From positions 158,302 to 222,301 of the forward strand of contig CAYYKJ010000001.1 in NCBI GenBank assembly GCA_964441265.1: 64,000 nt of DNA. The letters run 5' to 3'. Shown one piece after another: positions 9,035 to 16,932 of this stretch (positions are counted from its first letter, which is position 1; each line of letters starts with the position of its first letter). A program made the translations under genes and the position numbers. A model generated the notes under the pieces. The model was not told where the DNA came from and did not search any database. It saw only the letters and a program-made list of their open reading frames with translations. The DNA comes from JAFGDH01 sp964441265 (GTDB lineage Archaea; Aenigmatarchaeota; Aenigmatarchaeia; QMZP01; QMZT01).

Positions 9035-9356
9035 TCAGAAAATTAAAAAATTCACCGCGAGCATGATACCGTACCCCACCAGGCACCCGGCGGTCAGGAA
9101 GGGCATGGCGGGATAGAACTTGTCCTTCTCAGCCTTGTAAAGGAGTATGAACAGGGCGACGGTCACCACCAAGGGGATGATCATCGCCATAAGGAAGGCG
9201 GACGGCTTGGAGAAGCCCATGGAACGGATAAGCGTGTCCATTACCACCCCTGCGAATATCATGGGGAACGCGATGTCCCCCCCTCCCAAGACGGCGTTCT
9301 TGACCTCCTTCCCTTTCTTCGGGCTCTTCTCGGGCTTCTTACCCGGACTCCTGATC
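9035..9356 (-). pseudogene. Truncated second copy of the 3' end of the presenilin-like protease gene
   Basis: Bases 9069-9356 are nearly identical to 9804-10091 (constant offset of 735 bases, only a few mismatches); weaker similarity continues to the stop codon at 9035. The fragment encodes roughly the last 105 residues of the 310-residue protease, including the GGGDIAFP aspartate motif and FYPAMPFLTAG, but lacks the YD aspartate and has no ATG (the open frame begins at a TTG). It cannot be a working two-aspartate protease. The break at 9356/9357 is sharp, directly after the sequence GACTCCTGATC shared by both copies. Confidence 0.85.
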
Positions 9357-9400
9357 TAACTGGGGGAAAAGAATAAAAGACAAAAACGGTATTTCTCTGT

Positions 9401-9766
9401 ATGCAAGTGGAAATGAAAAGCGGAAGCTGGCACGAAATCTCGCTGGGTTACGTGGAAGTGCCGGATTCCATGGTCAGATATTCCAATATGCTCCTCGACA
9501 AGAAATTATTCGGTGAATATGGTTACAGGGAAATATTAACGGACGATAAAACAGGAAAGTTGCGTAACGGAAAGCTCGAAAGGATAAACAAGGGCTTTCA
9601 GGGCAGATTTGGTAAAGGAATTAAAATCAAGAATGTAATGATCGGGCTTTTCGACTATCTGATGGAAGAAAGGGGCTACGTCTTCCGCAGGGATAAATAC
9701 GTTTTGAAGGGAAAGACCGAGGAAGAAATAGAATTCAAACCACAGGAAGCGCAGTTCACGGATTAA
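9401..9766 (+). CDS. Unknown protein, 121 residues, inserted between presenilin 3' copies
   Basis: Not recognised. A soluble, charged protein with no signal peptide or membrane helix; the middle is basic (KLRNGKLERINKGFQGRFGK) and the end acidic. An A-rich, TATA-like AGAATAAAAGA sequence about 25 bases before the ATG suggests its own promoter. It is the only gene between the two copies of the protease 3' end and converges on the intact protease, with 6 bases between the stops. The codons are slightly more A/T-ending than in neighbouring genes. Context suggests an acquired accessory gene; the function is unknown. Confidence 0.65.
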   Translation: MQVEMKSGSWHEISLGYVEVPDSMVRYSNMLLDKKLFGEYGYREILTDDKTGKLRNGKLERINKGFQGRFGKGIKIKNVMIGLFDYLMEERGYVFRRDKYVLKGKTEEEIEFKPQEAQFTD

Positions 9767-9772
9767 TTTTTT

Positions 9773-10705
9773 CTAAATAAGCAAATTAACCGCCATCACC
9801 AACCCGTACCCCACCAGGCACCCGGCGGTCAGGAAGGGCATGGCGGGATAGAACTTGTCCTTCTCAGCCTTGTAAAGGAGTATGAACAGGGCGACGGTCA
9901 CCACCAAGGGGATGATCATCGCCATAAGGAAGGCGGACGGCTTGGAGAAGCCCATGGAACGGATAAGCGTGTCCATTACCACCCCTGCGAATATCATGGG
10001 GAACGCGATGTCCCCCCCTCCCAAGACGGCGTTCTTGACCTCCTTCCCTTTTTTCGGGCTCTTCTTGGGCTTCTTACCCGGACTCCTGATCCTGGAAATT
10101 GCTTTGTCTCTGTATCCTATGACCACTCCCGCGAAGGCGCGGGACTTCGTCTGGAACTCCGCCATGGTCACCATGTGCTTCGATTTCCAGACAGCGATCA
10201 TGTCGTAGGCGGAGATGGCAAGCAAGAGTATTATGACCCAGATTATGTCCAGCAGGGGGACAAATATTATCGCTATCCCCGCGTATATGAAAAGCTCGGT
10301 GATGTTGTGGGTCCATGGATTTGGCCTGTGGACCTTCAGAACCGCCAGCACCAGGCAGGCCACGAGCGCTATCGTGGGGTCTATGAAAACGCCTATGGTT
10401 ATTGTACAGGTCATCCAGACGGCGAAGAAATACAGGAACTTCCACACCTTCATCTTCTTCAGCCGTATGAGCAGGAGTATCAGCCCCGTGCCTATCAGCA
10501 CCGCTATCAGTATGTAGACCAGGGTTGACGGGCCCTGTATCGGGGGGCGCTCCCCTATGGCGGTGTCCATGTGCTCGACGATCACTTCCCCGGTCTCCGG
10601 CTCCTCGTAAACCACCGTGTTCTGGTTGAGCGCAACCAGGCCTATCACCTGTGAGAGTAGGAATATGACGACTATCAGAAGGGTTATCCGGAGCGTGTGT
10701 TTCAT
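9773..10705 (-). CDS. Presenilin/signal-peptide-peptidase-like intramembrane aspartyl protease (A22 family)
   Basis: Polytopic membrane protease predicted to cut substrates within the bilayer. Residues 6-26, 62-82, 88-108, 110-125, 136-165, 235-250, 258-278 and 290-308 are hydrophobic. The two catalytic aspartates are Asp168 (AISAYDMIAV, the YD motif) and Asp232 (LGGGDIAFP, the GxGD motif); PAMPFL at 287-292 is the PAL-like motif. A lysine-rich loop (SPGKKPKKSPKKGKEVK) lies before GxGD, as in archaeal homologues. A truncated copy of its last third lies downstream at 9035-9356. It is intact and likely active. Confidence 0.85.
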   Translation of the reverse strand: MKHTLRITLLIVVIFLLSQVIGLVALNQNTVVYEEPETGEVIVEHMDTAIGERPPIQGPSTLVYILIAVLIGTGLILLLIRLKKMKVWKFLYFFAVWMTCTITIGVFIDPTIALVACLVLAVLKVHRPNPWTHNITELFIYAGIAIIFVPLLDIIWVIILLLAISAYDMIAVWKSKHMVTMAEFQTKSRAFAGVVIGYRDKAISRIRSPGKKPKKSPKKGKEVKNAVLGGGDIAFPMIFAGVVMDTLIRSMGFSKPSAFLMAMIIPLVVTVALFILLYKAEKDKFYPAMPFLTAGCLVGYGLVMAVNLLI

Positions 10706-10796
10706 GATAATAATTGTGGAAAGCCATATAATAAACCAAGGGAATTTTTAACTCTTACCCCAGATATATATTATTCATCCGTCAAGTGATTTTATT

Positions 10797-13214
10797 ATGG
10801 GCGTGCCAAAGGTCTATGACTTCAGGGAATCGGAGAGGAAATGGTCCAGATTCTGGGAGGAGAATGGAATATTCAAGTTCGACCCCAATTCGAGAAAGGA
10901 GATATTCTCGATTGACACACCTCCCCCCACGGTATCGGGAAAGATGCACATAGGCCATGCCTTCAACTACTCCCAGATAGACTTCATCGCCAGGTTCAAG
11001 AGGATGATGGGCTTCAGTGTATTCTATCCATTCGGGACCGATGACAACGGCCTCCCGACAGAAAGGCTCATAGAAAGGGAGAAAGGGATCAGAGCGAGGG
11101 AGATGTCAAGGCCGGAATTCGTCAAGCTCTGCCTCGACACACTGGAGGGCATCCGCAAGAAATACGTGTCCGACTGGAAGGCGATCGGGATTTCCTGCGA
11201 CTGGAGCGTCTTCTACACCACCATAAACGAGCACTGCCAGAGAATCTCCCAGCGGTCCTTCCTCGAACTGTTCAGGATGGGAAGGGAATACCGAAAGAAG
11301 GCGCCCGTGATATGGTGCCCCGAATGCTCGACCGCGATAGCCCAGGTGGAGATGGAGGACCGGGAAAAAGACTCCTATTTCAACGAAATCGTATTCAGGC
11401 TCGAAAGCGGCAAAGACTTGGTGATCGCGACCACCAGACCGGAACTCCTGCCCGCATGCGTGGCCATATTCGCTCACCCGGATGACAAGAGATACCAGGG
11501 GCTGTTCGGAAAGAAGGCCAAAGTACCCCTGTTCAATCACGAGGTCGAGATAATGCCCAGCGAGAGGGCCGACCCGGAAAAGGGAACGGGCATACTCATG
11601 TGCTGCACCTTCGGGGACACGGACGACGTCGAGCATTACAAGGAATTCAGGCTCCCTTTGAGGATAGCTATCACCAGGGACGGAAAGATGAGCGAGCCGG
11701 CCGGCAGATACAAAGGGATGGATATCGGGGATGCCAGGAAGGCCATAGTAGATGATTTAAAGAAACAGGGCCTGCTGAAATCCAGGAAGAAGATAAGGCA
11801 TGTAGTCAACGTACATGAAAGATGCGGGACTGAGATCGAGATACTCGAGACGAAGCAGTGGTTCATAAAATACCTCGACCTGAAAAACAGGTTCCTGAAA
11901 GCGGGCAGGGAAATGAACTGGTATCCGGATCACATGATAAACCGCTACACGAACTGGATCAACGGTCTCCAGTGGGACTGGTGCATCAGCAGGCAGAGAT
12001 ACTTCGGAGTGCCCTTCCCGGTGTGGTACTGCAGGAAATGCGACGAAACCATACTGGCCAGGGAAGAGGACCTACCGGTGGATCCGACAAAGGACAAGCC
12101 CCCGGTGGAAAAGTGCCCCAAGTGCGGGGGGAAGGAATTCATCCCGGAAAAGGACGTACTGGACACATGGGCCACTTCCTCCCTGACCCCCAGGCTGGCA
12201 GCGGAGTTGTTCAGAAATCATCCCGTTTTTCCCAAGCTTTATCCAATGTCACTCAGACCACAGGCCCATGACATAATCACCTTCTGGCTCTTCAATACCG
12301 TGGTCAAATCGCAGCTCCACGACAGGAAGAATCCATGGTCGGACATAATGATATCGGGCTGGGCTCTGGACCCCAGGGGCAAGAAGATGAGCAAATCCAA
12401 GGGTAACGTGGTCCATCCGCAGGAAGTCATAGACAAATACGGGGCTGACTGCCTGAGGTTCTGGGCAGCTGGCTCCAAGCTGGGTGAGGACCTTCCCTAC
12501 CAGGAAAAGGACCTGATAACGGGAAAGAAGTTCATCACCAAGCTCTGGAACGCCTCTAAATTCTGCGGCATGCATACCGGGGACGCCCCCTCCGGGATTC
12601 CGAAGAAAATGGAGATGATAGACAGGTGGATGCTCTCCAAGATAAACGGGATAATAAAGACCTCAACGGAATCATTCAGGGAATACGAGTATTCGAGGAC
12701 AAAATCGGAAGTGGAGAATTTCTTCTGGCACCTCTTCTGCGACTATTACCTGGAGATCGTGAAGGACAGGCTGTACAACAAGGGAAAATACAGCAAAGGA
12801 TCCGTGGATTCGGCCAAATACACCCTCTACAGGACACTCCTCTCGGTGCTGAAGATGATGGCCCCCATAACCACTTTCATAACAGAGGAGATATACAACT
12901 CCCTCTTTTCCGAAAGGGAAGGTGACAAGAGCATACACCTCTCCAAATGGCCGGAATTCGATCCCAATCTGTCTGATCCCGAAGCGGAAGAAATCGGGGA
13001 TACGGCTATCGAAATCATCGCAGCCATAAGGAAATACAAGACCGGTAAGGGACTTTCCCTCGCCGAGCCCCTCGAAAGCGTCACCATAGATTCGGAGAAG
13101 GTCAGACCACTTCTTGAAACGATAAAGGCGACCATGAAGATAAAGAAGATAGGCTGCGGGAAGGCCGGTCAACTGAAGACGGAGGAGAGGGGAATCGGGA
13201 TGAAAATAGATTAA
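10797..13214 (+). CDS. valS: Valyl-tRNA synthetase
   Basis: Class Ia synthetase charging tRNA-Val, with an editing domain. PTVSGKMHIGHAF (HIGH at residues 51-54) and KKMSKSKGN (KMSKS near residues 530-534) are intact. Two cysteine pairs (CRKCDE and CPKCGG, near residues 412 and 440) form the zinc ribbon found in archaeal enzymes. At 805 residues it is at the short, archaeal end of the family and lacks the long bacterial C-terminal coiled coil. A TATATATTATTC stretch lies just upstream of the ATG. It is a single-gene unit between divergent and convergent neighbours. Confidence 0.95.
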   Translation: MGVPKVYDFRESERKWSRFWEENGIFKFDPNSRKEIFSIDTPPPTVSGKMHIGHAFNYSQIDFIARFKRMMGFSVFYPFGTDDNGLPTERLIEREKGIRAREMSRPEFVKLCLDTLEGIRKKYVSDWKAIGISCDWSVFYTTINEHCQRISQRSFLELFRMGREYRKKAPVIWCPECSTAIAQVEMEDREKDSYFNEIVFRLESGKDLVIATTRPELLPACVAIFAHPDDKRYQGLFGKKAKVPLFNHEVEIMPSERADPEKGTGILMCCTFGDTDDVEHYKEFRLPLRIAITRDGKMSEPAGRYKGMDIGDARKAIVDDLKKQGLLKSRKKIRHVVNVHERCGTEIEILETKQWFIKYLDLKNRFLKAGREMNWYPDHMINRYTNWINGLQWDWCISRQRYFGVPFPVWYCRKCDETILAREEDLPVDPTKDKPPVEKCPKCGGKEFIPEKDVLDTWATSSLTPRLAAELFRNHPVFPKLYPMSLRPQAHDIITFWLFNTVVKSQLHDRKNPWSDIMISGWALDPRGKKMSKSKGNVVHPQEVIDKYGADCLRFWAAGSKLGEDLPYQEKDLITGKKFITKLWNASKFCGMHTGDAPSGIPKKMEMIDRWMLSKINGIIKTSTESFREYEYSRTKSEVENFFWHLFCDYYLEIVKDRLYNKGKYSKGSVDSAKYTLYRTLLSVLKMMAPITTFITEEIYNSLFSEREGDKSIHLSKWPEFDPNLSDPEAEEIGDTAIEIIAAIRKYKTGKGLSLAEPLESVTIDSEKVRPLLETIKATMKIKKIGCGKAGQLKTEERGIGMKID

Positions 13215-13240
13215 TTAAACGCGCCAAACAAGAATAAAAT

Positions 13241-13714
13241 ATGTACAGGTCATTAATTCTCTACATTGCGCTCTCGATGATATTGGTAATGCTCATTTCT
13301 CCCTCAGAAGCCGGGACCAGATCCTGCAGAGAGGGGGAAACAAGGGCATGCGGACCTGATCTCGGGGTCTGCGAGGCGGGAATCTCCAGCTGCATCGGGG
13401 GCAAATGGAGCGAATGCGTTGGGGCGAAAGGGCCGGAATCCGAGTTCGATATATGCGGCAACGGCCTGGACGACAACTGCGACGGCCACGTGGACGAGGG
13501 ATGCACGGGCTACGAAGAGCGATGCAGCGACGGAAAGCAGAACTGGAACGAAGAGGGGACGGACTGCGGAGGCTCCTGCCCCAGGGAGTGCCCTGATATC
13601 CCCTGGGCATGGCTCCTCCTGATCGGTTTCGGCCTGTTCATATTCGGGCTGGCCCTGCACTACAAAGGCGGGTCGGGAAGCATGATAATGGGCGAATCAT
13701 TAGGAAAGGACTGA
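13241..13714 (+). CDS. Secreted, C-terminally membrane-anchored cysteine-rich protein with MopE-like metal motif
   Basis: Residues 1-24 form a signal peptide (ILYIALSMILVMLISPSEA), residues 122-140 a C-terminal membrane anchor (WLLLIGFGLFIFGLALHY). The outer part holds 12 or more cysteines and NGLDDNCDGHVDEGC, matching the short acidic metal-binding motif known from MopE and related surface proteins. A second repeat ends NWNEEGTDCGGSCP. The likely role is extracellular metal or calcium binding, or a disulfide-stabilised surface domain; the precise function is unknown. It starts 26 bases after valS and may be read from the same transcript. Confidence 0.7.
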   Translation: MYRSLILYIALSMILVMLISPSEAGTRSCREGETRACGPDLGVCEAGISSCIGGKWSECVGAKGPESEFDICGNGLDDNCDGHVDEGCTGYEERCSDGKQNWNEEGTDCGGSCPRECPDIPWAWLLLIGFGLFIFGLALHYKGGSGSMIMGESLGKD

Positions 13715-13720
13715 ATGCCG

Positions 13721-13735
13721 GACCGGATGCCGGTC
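13721..13735 (+). other. Perfect hairpin after the cysteine-rich gene
   Basis: GACCGG and CCGGTC pair across a three-base loop, 6 bases after the stop of the preceding gene. No T-run follows, so it is not a typical archaeal terminator; it may stabilise the 3' end of the message. Confidence 0.4.
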
Positions 13736-13786
13736 AGAGATGGGTCATGACTAAAAACCAGCATACATACAGCATGCGCCAAAACC

Positions 13787-13794
13787 TTTATAAA
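13787..13794 (+). promoter_or_regulatory. TATA box of the EF-1A gene
   Basis: TTTATAAA preceded by an AAAACC stretch that fits the purine-rich BRE. It lies about 80 bases before the start codon, so the EF-1A message should have a leader of roughly 55 bases that includes a strong GGAGG ribosome binding site at 13862-13866. Confidence 0.65.
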
Positions 13795-13875
13795 TCCATC
13801 CTATTTATATATTTATACTTCAAATCAAATTAAAACAAATTCAATAATATTCAATATAAAAGGAGGAAGATGAAG

Positions 13876-15144
13876 ATGGCAGACAAACCGCACCTGAACT
13901 TGATAACATCGGGTCATGTAGACCACGGGAAATCGACATTGATAGGCAGACTGCTCTTCGACACAGGATCAATACCAGAGCAGGACATGAGGAAACTCAA
14001 GGAGAAGGCAAAGGAGATGAAAAAAGAGACTTTCGAGTTTGCATTCGTCATGGACGGACTCAAAGAGGAAAGGGAAAGAGGACTGACCATTGACCTTATG
14101 CACAAGGAATTCCAGACAGACAAGTACTACTTCACCATAATCGACTGTCCGGGACACAGGGACTTCGTAAAGAACATGATCACCGGTGCATCCCAGGCAG
14201 ATGCCGCCATTCTGGTGGTTTCCGCCAAGGACAGCGTCCAGGAACAGACGAGGGAACACCTTTACCTGTCAAAGGTTCTTGGTATTGGGCAGATGATAGT
14301 AGCCATAAACAAGATGGATGCGATCAACTATGACGAGTCTCAGTACAAGAAGGTAGAGGAAGATGTCAAGAAACTGCTCACAAGCATCGGTTATGACGCC
14401 GGGAAGATACCTTTCATTCCGGTTTCAGCTTATGTCGGGGACAACGTCACAAAGAAATCCGACAAGATTAGCTGGTACAACGGACCGACGCTTGTACAGG
14501 CGCTCAACGAGTCTATAACAGCACCGAAGAAGCCGGTGGACAAGCCGCTGAGGCTTCCCGTGCAGGATGTCTTCACAATAACCGGTGTAGGGACCGTTCC
14601 CGTAGGAAGGGTCGAAACCGGCGTACTTAAGCCCGGAGACAAGGTCGTTTTCATGCCTTCCGGATCACAGGGCGAAATCAAATCGATAGAGATGCATCAC
14701 AAGCCCCTCGACAAGGCAGAACCGGGAGACAACATCGGATTCAACATCAGGGGAGTCGGGAAAGGCGACCTGAAGAGAGGCGACGTGATCGGACATCCGG
14801 ACAATCCGCCTACTGTTGTCAAGGAATTCACCGGACAAATAATCGTGCTGCAGCATCCAACAGTGATCACGAAGGGTTACACACCGGTATTCCACGCACA
14901 CACCAGCCACATAGCGGGTCACATAACCGAACTCGTGAAGAAGCTGGACCCGAAAACGGGATCAGTGATCAAGGAAAACCCTGACATGCTGAAGCCCGGA
15001 GACGCAGCTATAATCAAGGTGAAACCTGCACGCCCGTTCGTGATAGAGAAGCAATCGGATTTCCCAGAGCTTGCGAAATTCGCTGTCAGGGACATGGGCA
15101 AAACAATAGCGGCAGGGATTTGCATAGACAGCGTGAAGGCCTAA
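13876..15144 (+). CDS. tuf: Translation elongation factor EF-1A (EF-Tu family)
   Basis: GTPase that delivers aminoacyl-tRNA to the ribosome. G motifs: GHVDHGKST (residues 13-21), DCPGHRDF, NKMD; domains 2 and 3 follow with the normal total of about 422 residues. Two in-frame ATGs exist, at 13870 and 13876. I prefer 13876 because GGAGG then lies 9 bases upstream instead of 3, and the product begins MADKPHLNL like its relatives. Of all genes here it has the most consistent use of preferred codons, as expected for an abundant protein. Confidence 0.95.
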   Translation: MADKPHLNLITSGHVDHGKSTLIGRLLFDTGSIPEQDMRKLKEKAKEMKKETFEFAFVMDGLKEERERGLTIDLMHKEFQTDKYYFTIIDCPGHRDFVKNMITGASQADAAILVVSAKDSVQEQTREHLYLSKVLGIGQMIVAINKMDAINYDESQYKKVEEDVKKLLTSIGYDAGKIPFIPVSAYVGDNVTKKSDKISWYNGPTLVQALNESITAPKKPVDKPLRLPVQDVFTITGVGTVPVGRVETGVLKPGDKVVFMPSGSQGEIKSIEMHHKPLDKAEPGDNIGFNIRGVGKGDLKRGDVIGHPDNPPTVVKEFTGQIIVLQHPTVITKGYTPVFHAHTSHIAGHITELVKKLDPKTGSVIKENPDMLKPGDAAIIKVKPARPFVIEKQSDFPELAKFAVRDMGKTIAAGICIDSVKA

Positions 15145-15252
15145 ACACCTTCCCTTTTCTTTTATTATATTTTTAGTTTTTGTTTTATCGACTGAGATAA
15201 TCTTAAATATATATATATATCAAATGACTGATATTGATAATTACGAGATTAT

Positions 15253-15888
15253 ATGACAGAAAAAATCGAGGTTCTGGTGGAGGGCGGGAAGGCAACGGCA
15301 GCCCCGCCTCTGGGGCCGGCGCTGGGGCCGATGAAGGTGAACGTCCAGGCCGTGGTCGACAAGATAAACGAGAAGACCAAGAGCCTCGCGGGCATGAAGG
15401 TCCCCGTGACCGTAATAGTCAACGAAAAGACAAGGGATTTCGAAATCAAGGTCGGGACCCCTCCGGTTTCGGCGATGATAAAGAAGGAGCTGAATCTTGA
15501 AAAGGGATCCAGCGAAACGGGCGAAATAAGAGCGGGAGACCTCAACGAGGATCAGGTCAGGAAGCTCGCATCCCAGAAGTTCGGATCGGAGGATGAGAGA
15601 TTCGTCAACCAGATAAAGGGAACCGCCCGCAGCATGGGAATAACCATAGGCCAGGGAGATCTGAGCGAAGAAGAACTGGAAGCGTCAAAGAAGGCCCATG
15701 AAGACGCAAAATCCGCAGCTACAGCGGTTCCGGAAACCGGCGTAGCTGCCGCAGCGGCAGAGCAGGCAGAGAAGGCCGGGGAAGAGCCTGCTGGAGGAGA
15801 AGAACCGACAGGGAAAACAGAAGAGAAACCCGCCGGCGAAGCCGGAAAGGAGAAACCGCGCGGGGAAAAGGGCGAAAAGAATCAGTAA
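15253..15888 (+). CDS. rpl11: Ribosomal protein L11 with long charged C-terminal tail
   Basis: Binds 23S rRNA in the GTPase-associated centre. The N-terminal domain with APPLGPALGPMKVNV and the RNA-binding C-terminal domain (IKGTARSMGITIG) end near residue 140. About 70 extra residues follow, rich in Ala, Glu, Lys, Pro and Gly (GGEEPTGKTEEKPAGEAGK), absent from most L11 proteins. Similar tails occur on S24e and S27ae in this window. A TCTTAAATATATAT stretch about 50 bases upstream is the likely promoter. Confidence 0.92.
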   Translation: MTEKIEVLVEGGKATAAPPLGPALGPMKVNVQAVVDKINEKTKSLAGMKVPVTVIVNEKTRDFEIKVGTPPVSAMIKKELNLEKGSSETGEIRAGDLNEDQVRKLASQKFGSEDERFVNQIKGTARSMGITIGQGDLSEEELEASKKAHEDAKSAATAVPETGVAAAAAEQAEKAGEEPAGGEEPTGKTEEKPAGEAGKEKPRGEKGEKNQ

Positions 15889-16253
15889 ATCTCAAATATC
15901 TCTATTCTTTTACCGTTCACATCAATGACACTGCCTTCTTTCAGGGTGATCTTATCCGGATTTCCCTCGACGGGATCCCCGTTTATCTTGACACCCCTAT
16001 AATCATCATCAAATTTTTTTGTGCCGATTCTTCCGTCAGGTGTGGCGAAAAAGGATATATCACTGTTCATTCTGCGTGAAAGAAAGACCTTTCCCCTTTC
16101 CCCGTCGCTACCCCCGACGTAATTGAAAAGTATTAAATCACCCGTAAGGGTATTTTGCACTTCCGGTGTCTTGCCATACTCGCGGAAATACACCGCCCGG
16201 AAGGGTCCCTTACCACTCAGCAGGCAGGCATATTTTCCTTTCTCTGTTACCAT
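15882..16253 (-). CDS. Unknown protein, 123 residues, next to GINS
   Basis: Not recognised. The predicted structure is all-beta: many short alternating strands and DG/NG turns (ATPDGRIG, VKINGDPVEG, LKEGSVIDVNGKRIEIF). The C-terminal half has the cadence of an FHA-like or small beta-sandwich domain, but I see no diagnostic FHA residues. No signal peptide or membrane segment. It follows the GINS gene by 21 bases on the same strand and ends 7 bases inside the convergent L11 gene, so it is probably co-transcribed with GINS. Confidence 0.55.
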   Translation of the reverse strand: MVTEKGKYACLLSGKGPFRAVYFREYGKTPEVQNTLTGDLILFNYVGGSDGERGKVFLSRRMNSDISFFATPDGRIGTKKFDDDYRGVKINGDPVEGNPDKITLKEGSVIDVNGKRIEIFEIY

Positions 16254-16274
16254 ATTATCATAATAAAAACAAAG

Positions 16275-16787
16275 TTATTTATTCATTTCCATCTTCTTCG
16301 CAAGACCTTTTTTAACAAGAAGTTCCGCATTCTGATCGGGGAGGGTGGCCATGTCCCCCTCGTGAAAGGGTCCGTAGTTCCTGGTGTCCATGCCCACGAA
16401 TCTTTCCACGTTTCCCAGGATGCTCACAAGAGCATTCTTTTCTTCTTCCTCAAACCTGTGTGACCTCTTTTCCTGGAATCTCCTGACTGCCCCGACTATC
16501 TCCTCGAAGAATTTCCTCTCCTCCGGTATCATGTTCTCTATCTCATGCCCGGAGTGGACGTAGTTCAGGGCGGCCTCGACGATTTTCCGCTCCCTCCTCT
16601 CGAATATGGTCCTCAGGCGTATTTTGACCGTGTTAATCTCCCATTCGTTGCCCTCCTTCCTGGCAATCTTTTCCTTCCTGTCTATGTATTCTCTGGCCTC
16701 CTGGAAGAAGTTCTCCGGGAGATTGGATAGTCCCTTGCCTGTCCTCTCCTCCTCAAATATCTTCCTTATGGTCTCAAAGGTCAGCAT
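16275..16787 (-). CDS. GINS complex protein (archaeal Gins51/Gins15 type)
   Basis: Component of the CMG-like replicative helicase that links MCM to a RecJ/Cdc45-like protein. The N-terminal helical A domain reads LTFETIRKIFEEER...LSNLPENFFQEAREYI, and the small C-terminal B domain ends RNYGPFHEGDMATLPDQNA, AELLVKKGLAKK. The order A then B with 170 residues fits the archaeal Gins51 type. A GGAGATTATT ribosome site precedes the ATG at the ideal distance. It sits divergently from aIF5B. Confidence 0.8.
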   Translation of the reverse strand: MLTFETIRKIFEEERTGKGLSNLPENFFQEAREYIDRKEKIARKEGNEWEINTVKIRLRTIFERRERKIVEAALNYVHSGHEIENMIPEERKFFEEIVGAVRRFQEKRSHRFEEEEKNALVSILGNVERFVGMDTRNYGPFHEGDMATLPDQNAELLVKKGLAKKMEMNK

Positions 16788-16932
16788 AATAATCTCCTTT
16801 AATAGATTCCTGACTAGAAATAAAAATAGAACATTTCAGGGGCTAGATGCCGGGCAAAACCCGAAATTAATAAAACGAACAACCCACTCTATTTATTATA
16901 GCCAGCGCAAATAGGCATGAACCGGTGATATT

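Larger units (their letters stand above)
9035..10091. repeat. Direct repeat of about 320 bp flanking one inserted gene
   Basis: The two units are 9035-9356 and 9773-10091. They share orientation and enclose the 121-residue gene at 9401-9766, which runs on the opposite strand. The intact protease carries the distal unit as its own 3' end; the proximal unit is an orphan. The arrangement matches what is seen at 19.05-20.18 kb and 24.2-25.8 kb. Confidence 0.85.

Noticed and set aside
9035..9289. 84-residue open frame encoding a small presenilin-like protein
   Set aside because: It opens at a TTG, lacks the first catalytic aspartate and is nearly identical to the intact gene's 3' end. A pseudogene fragment is the simpler reading.
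13721..13735. Intrinsic terminator after the cysteine-rich gene
   Set aside because: The hairpin has no following T-run; archaeal termination usually relies on T-rich stretches.
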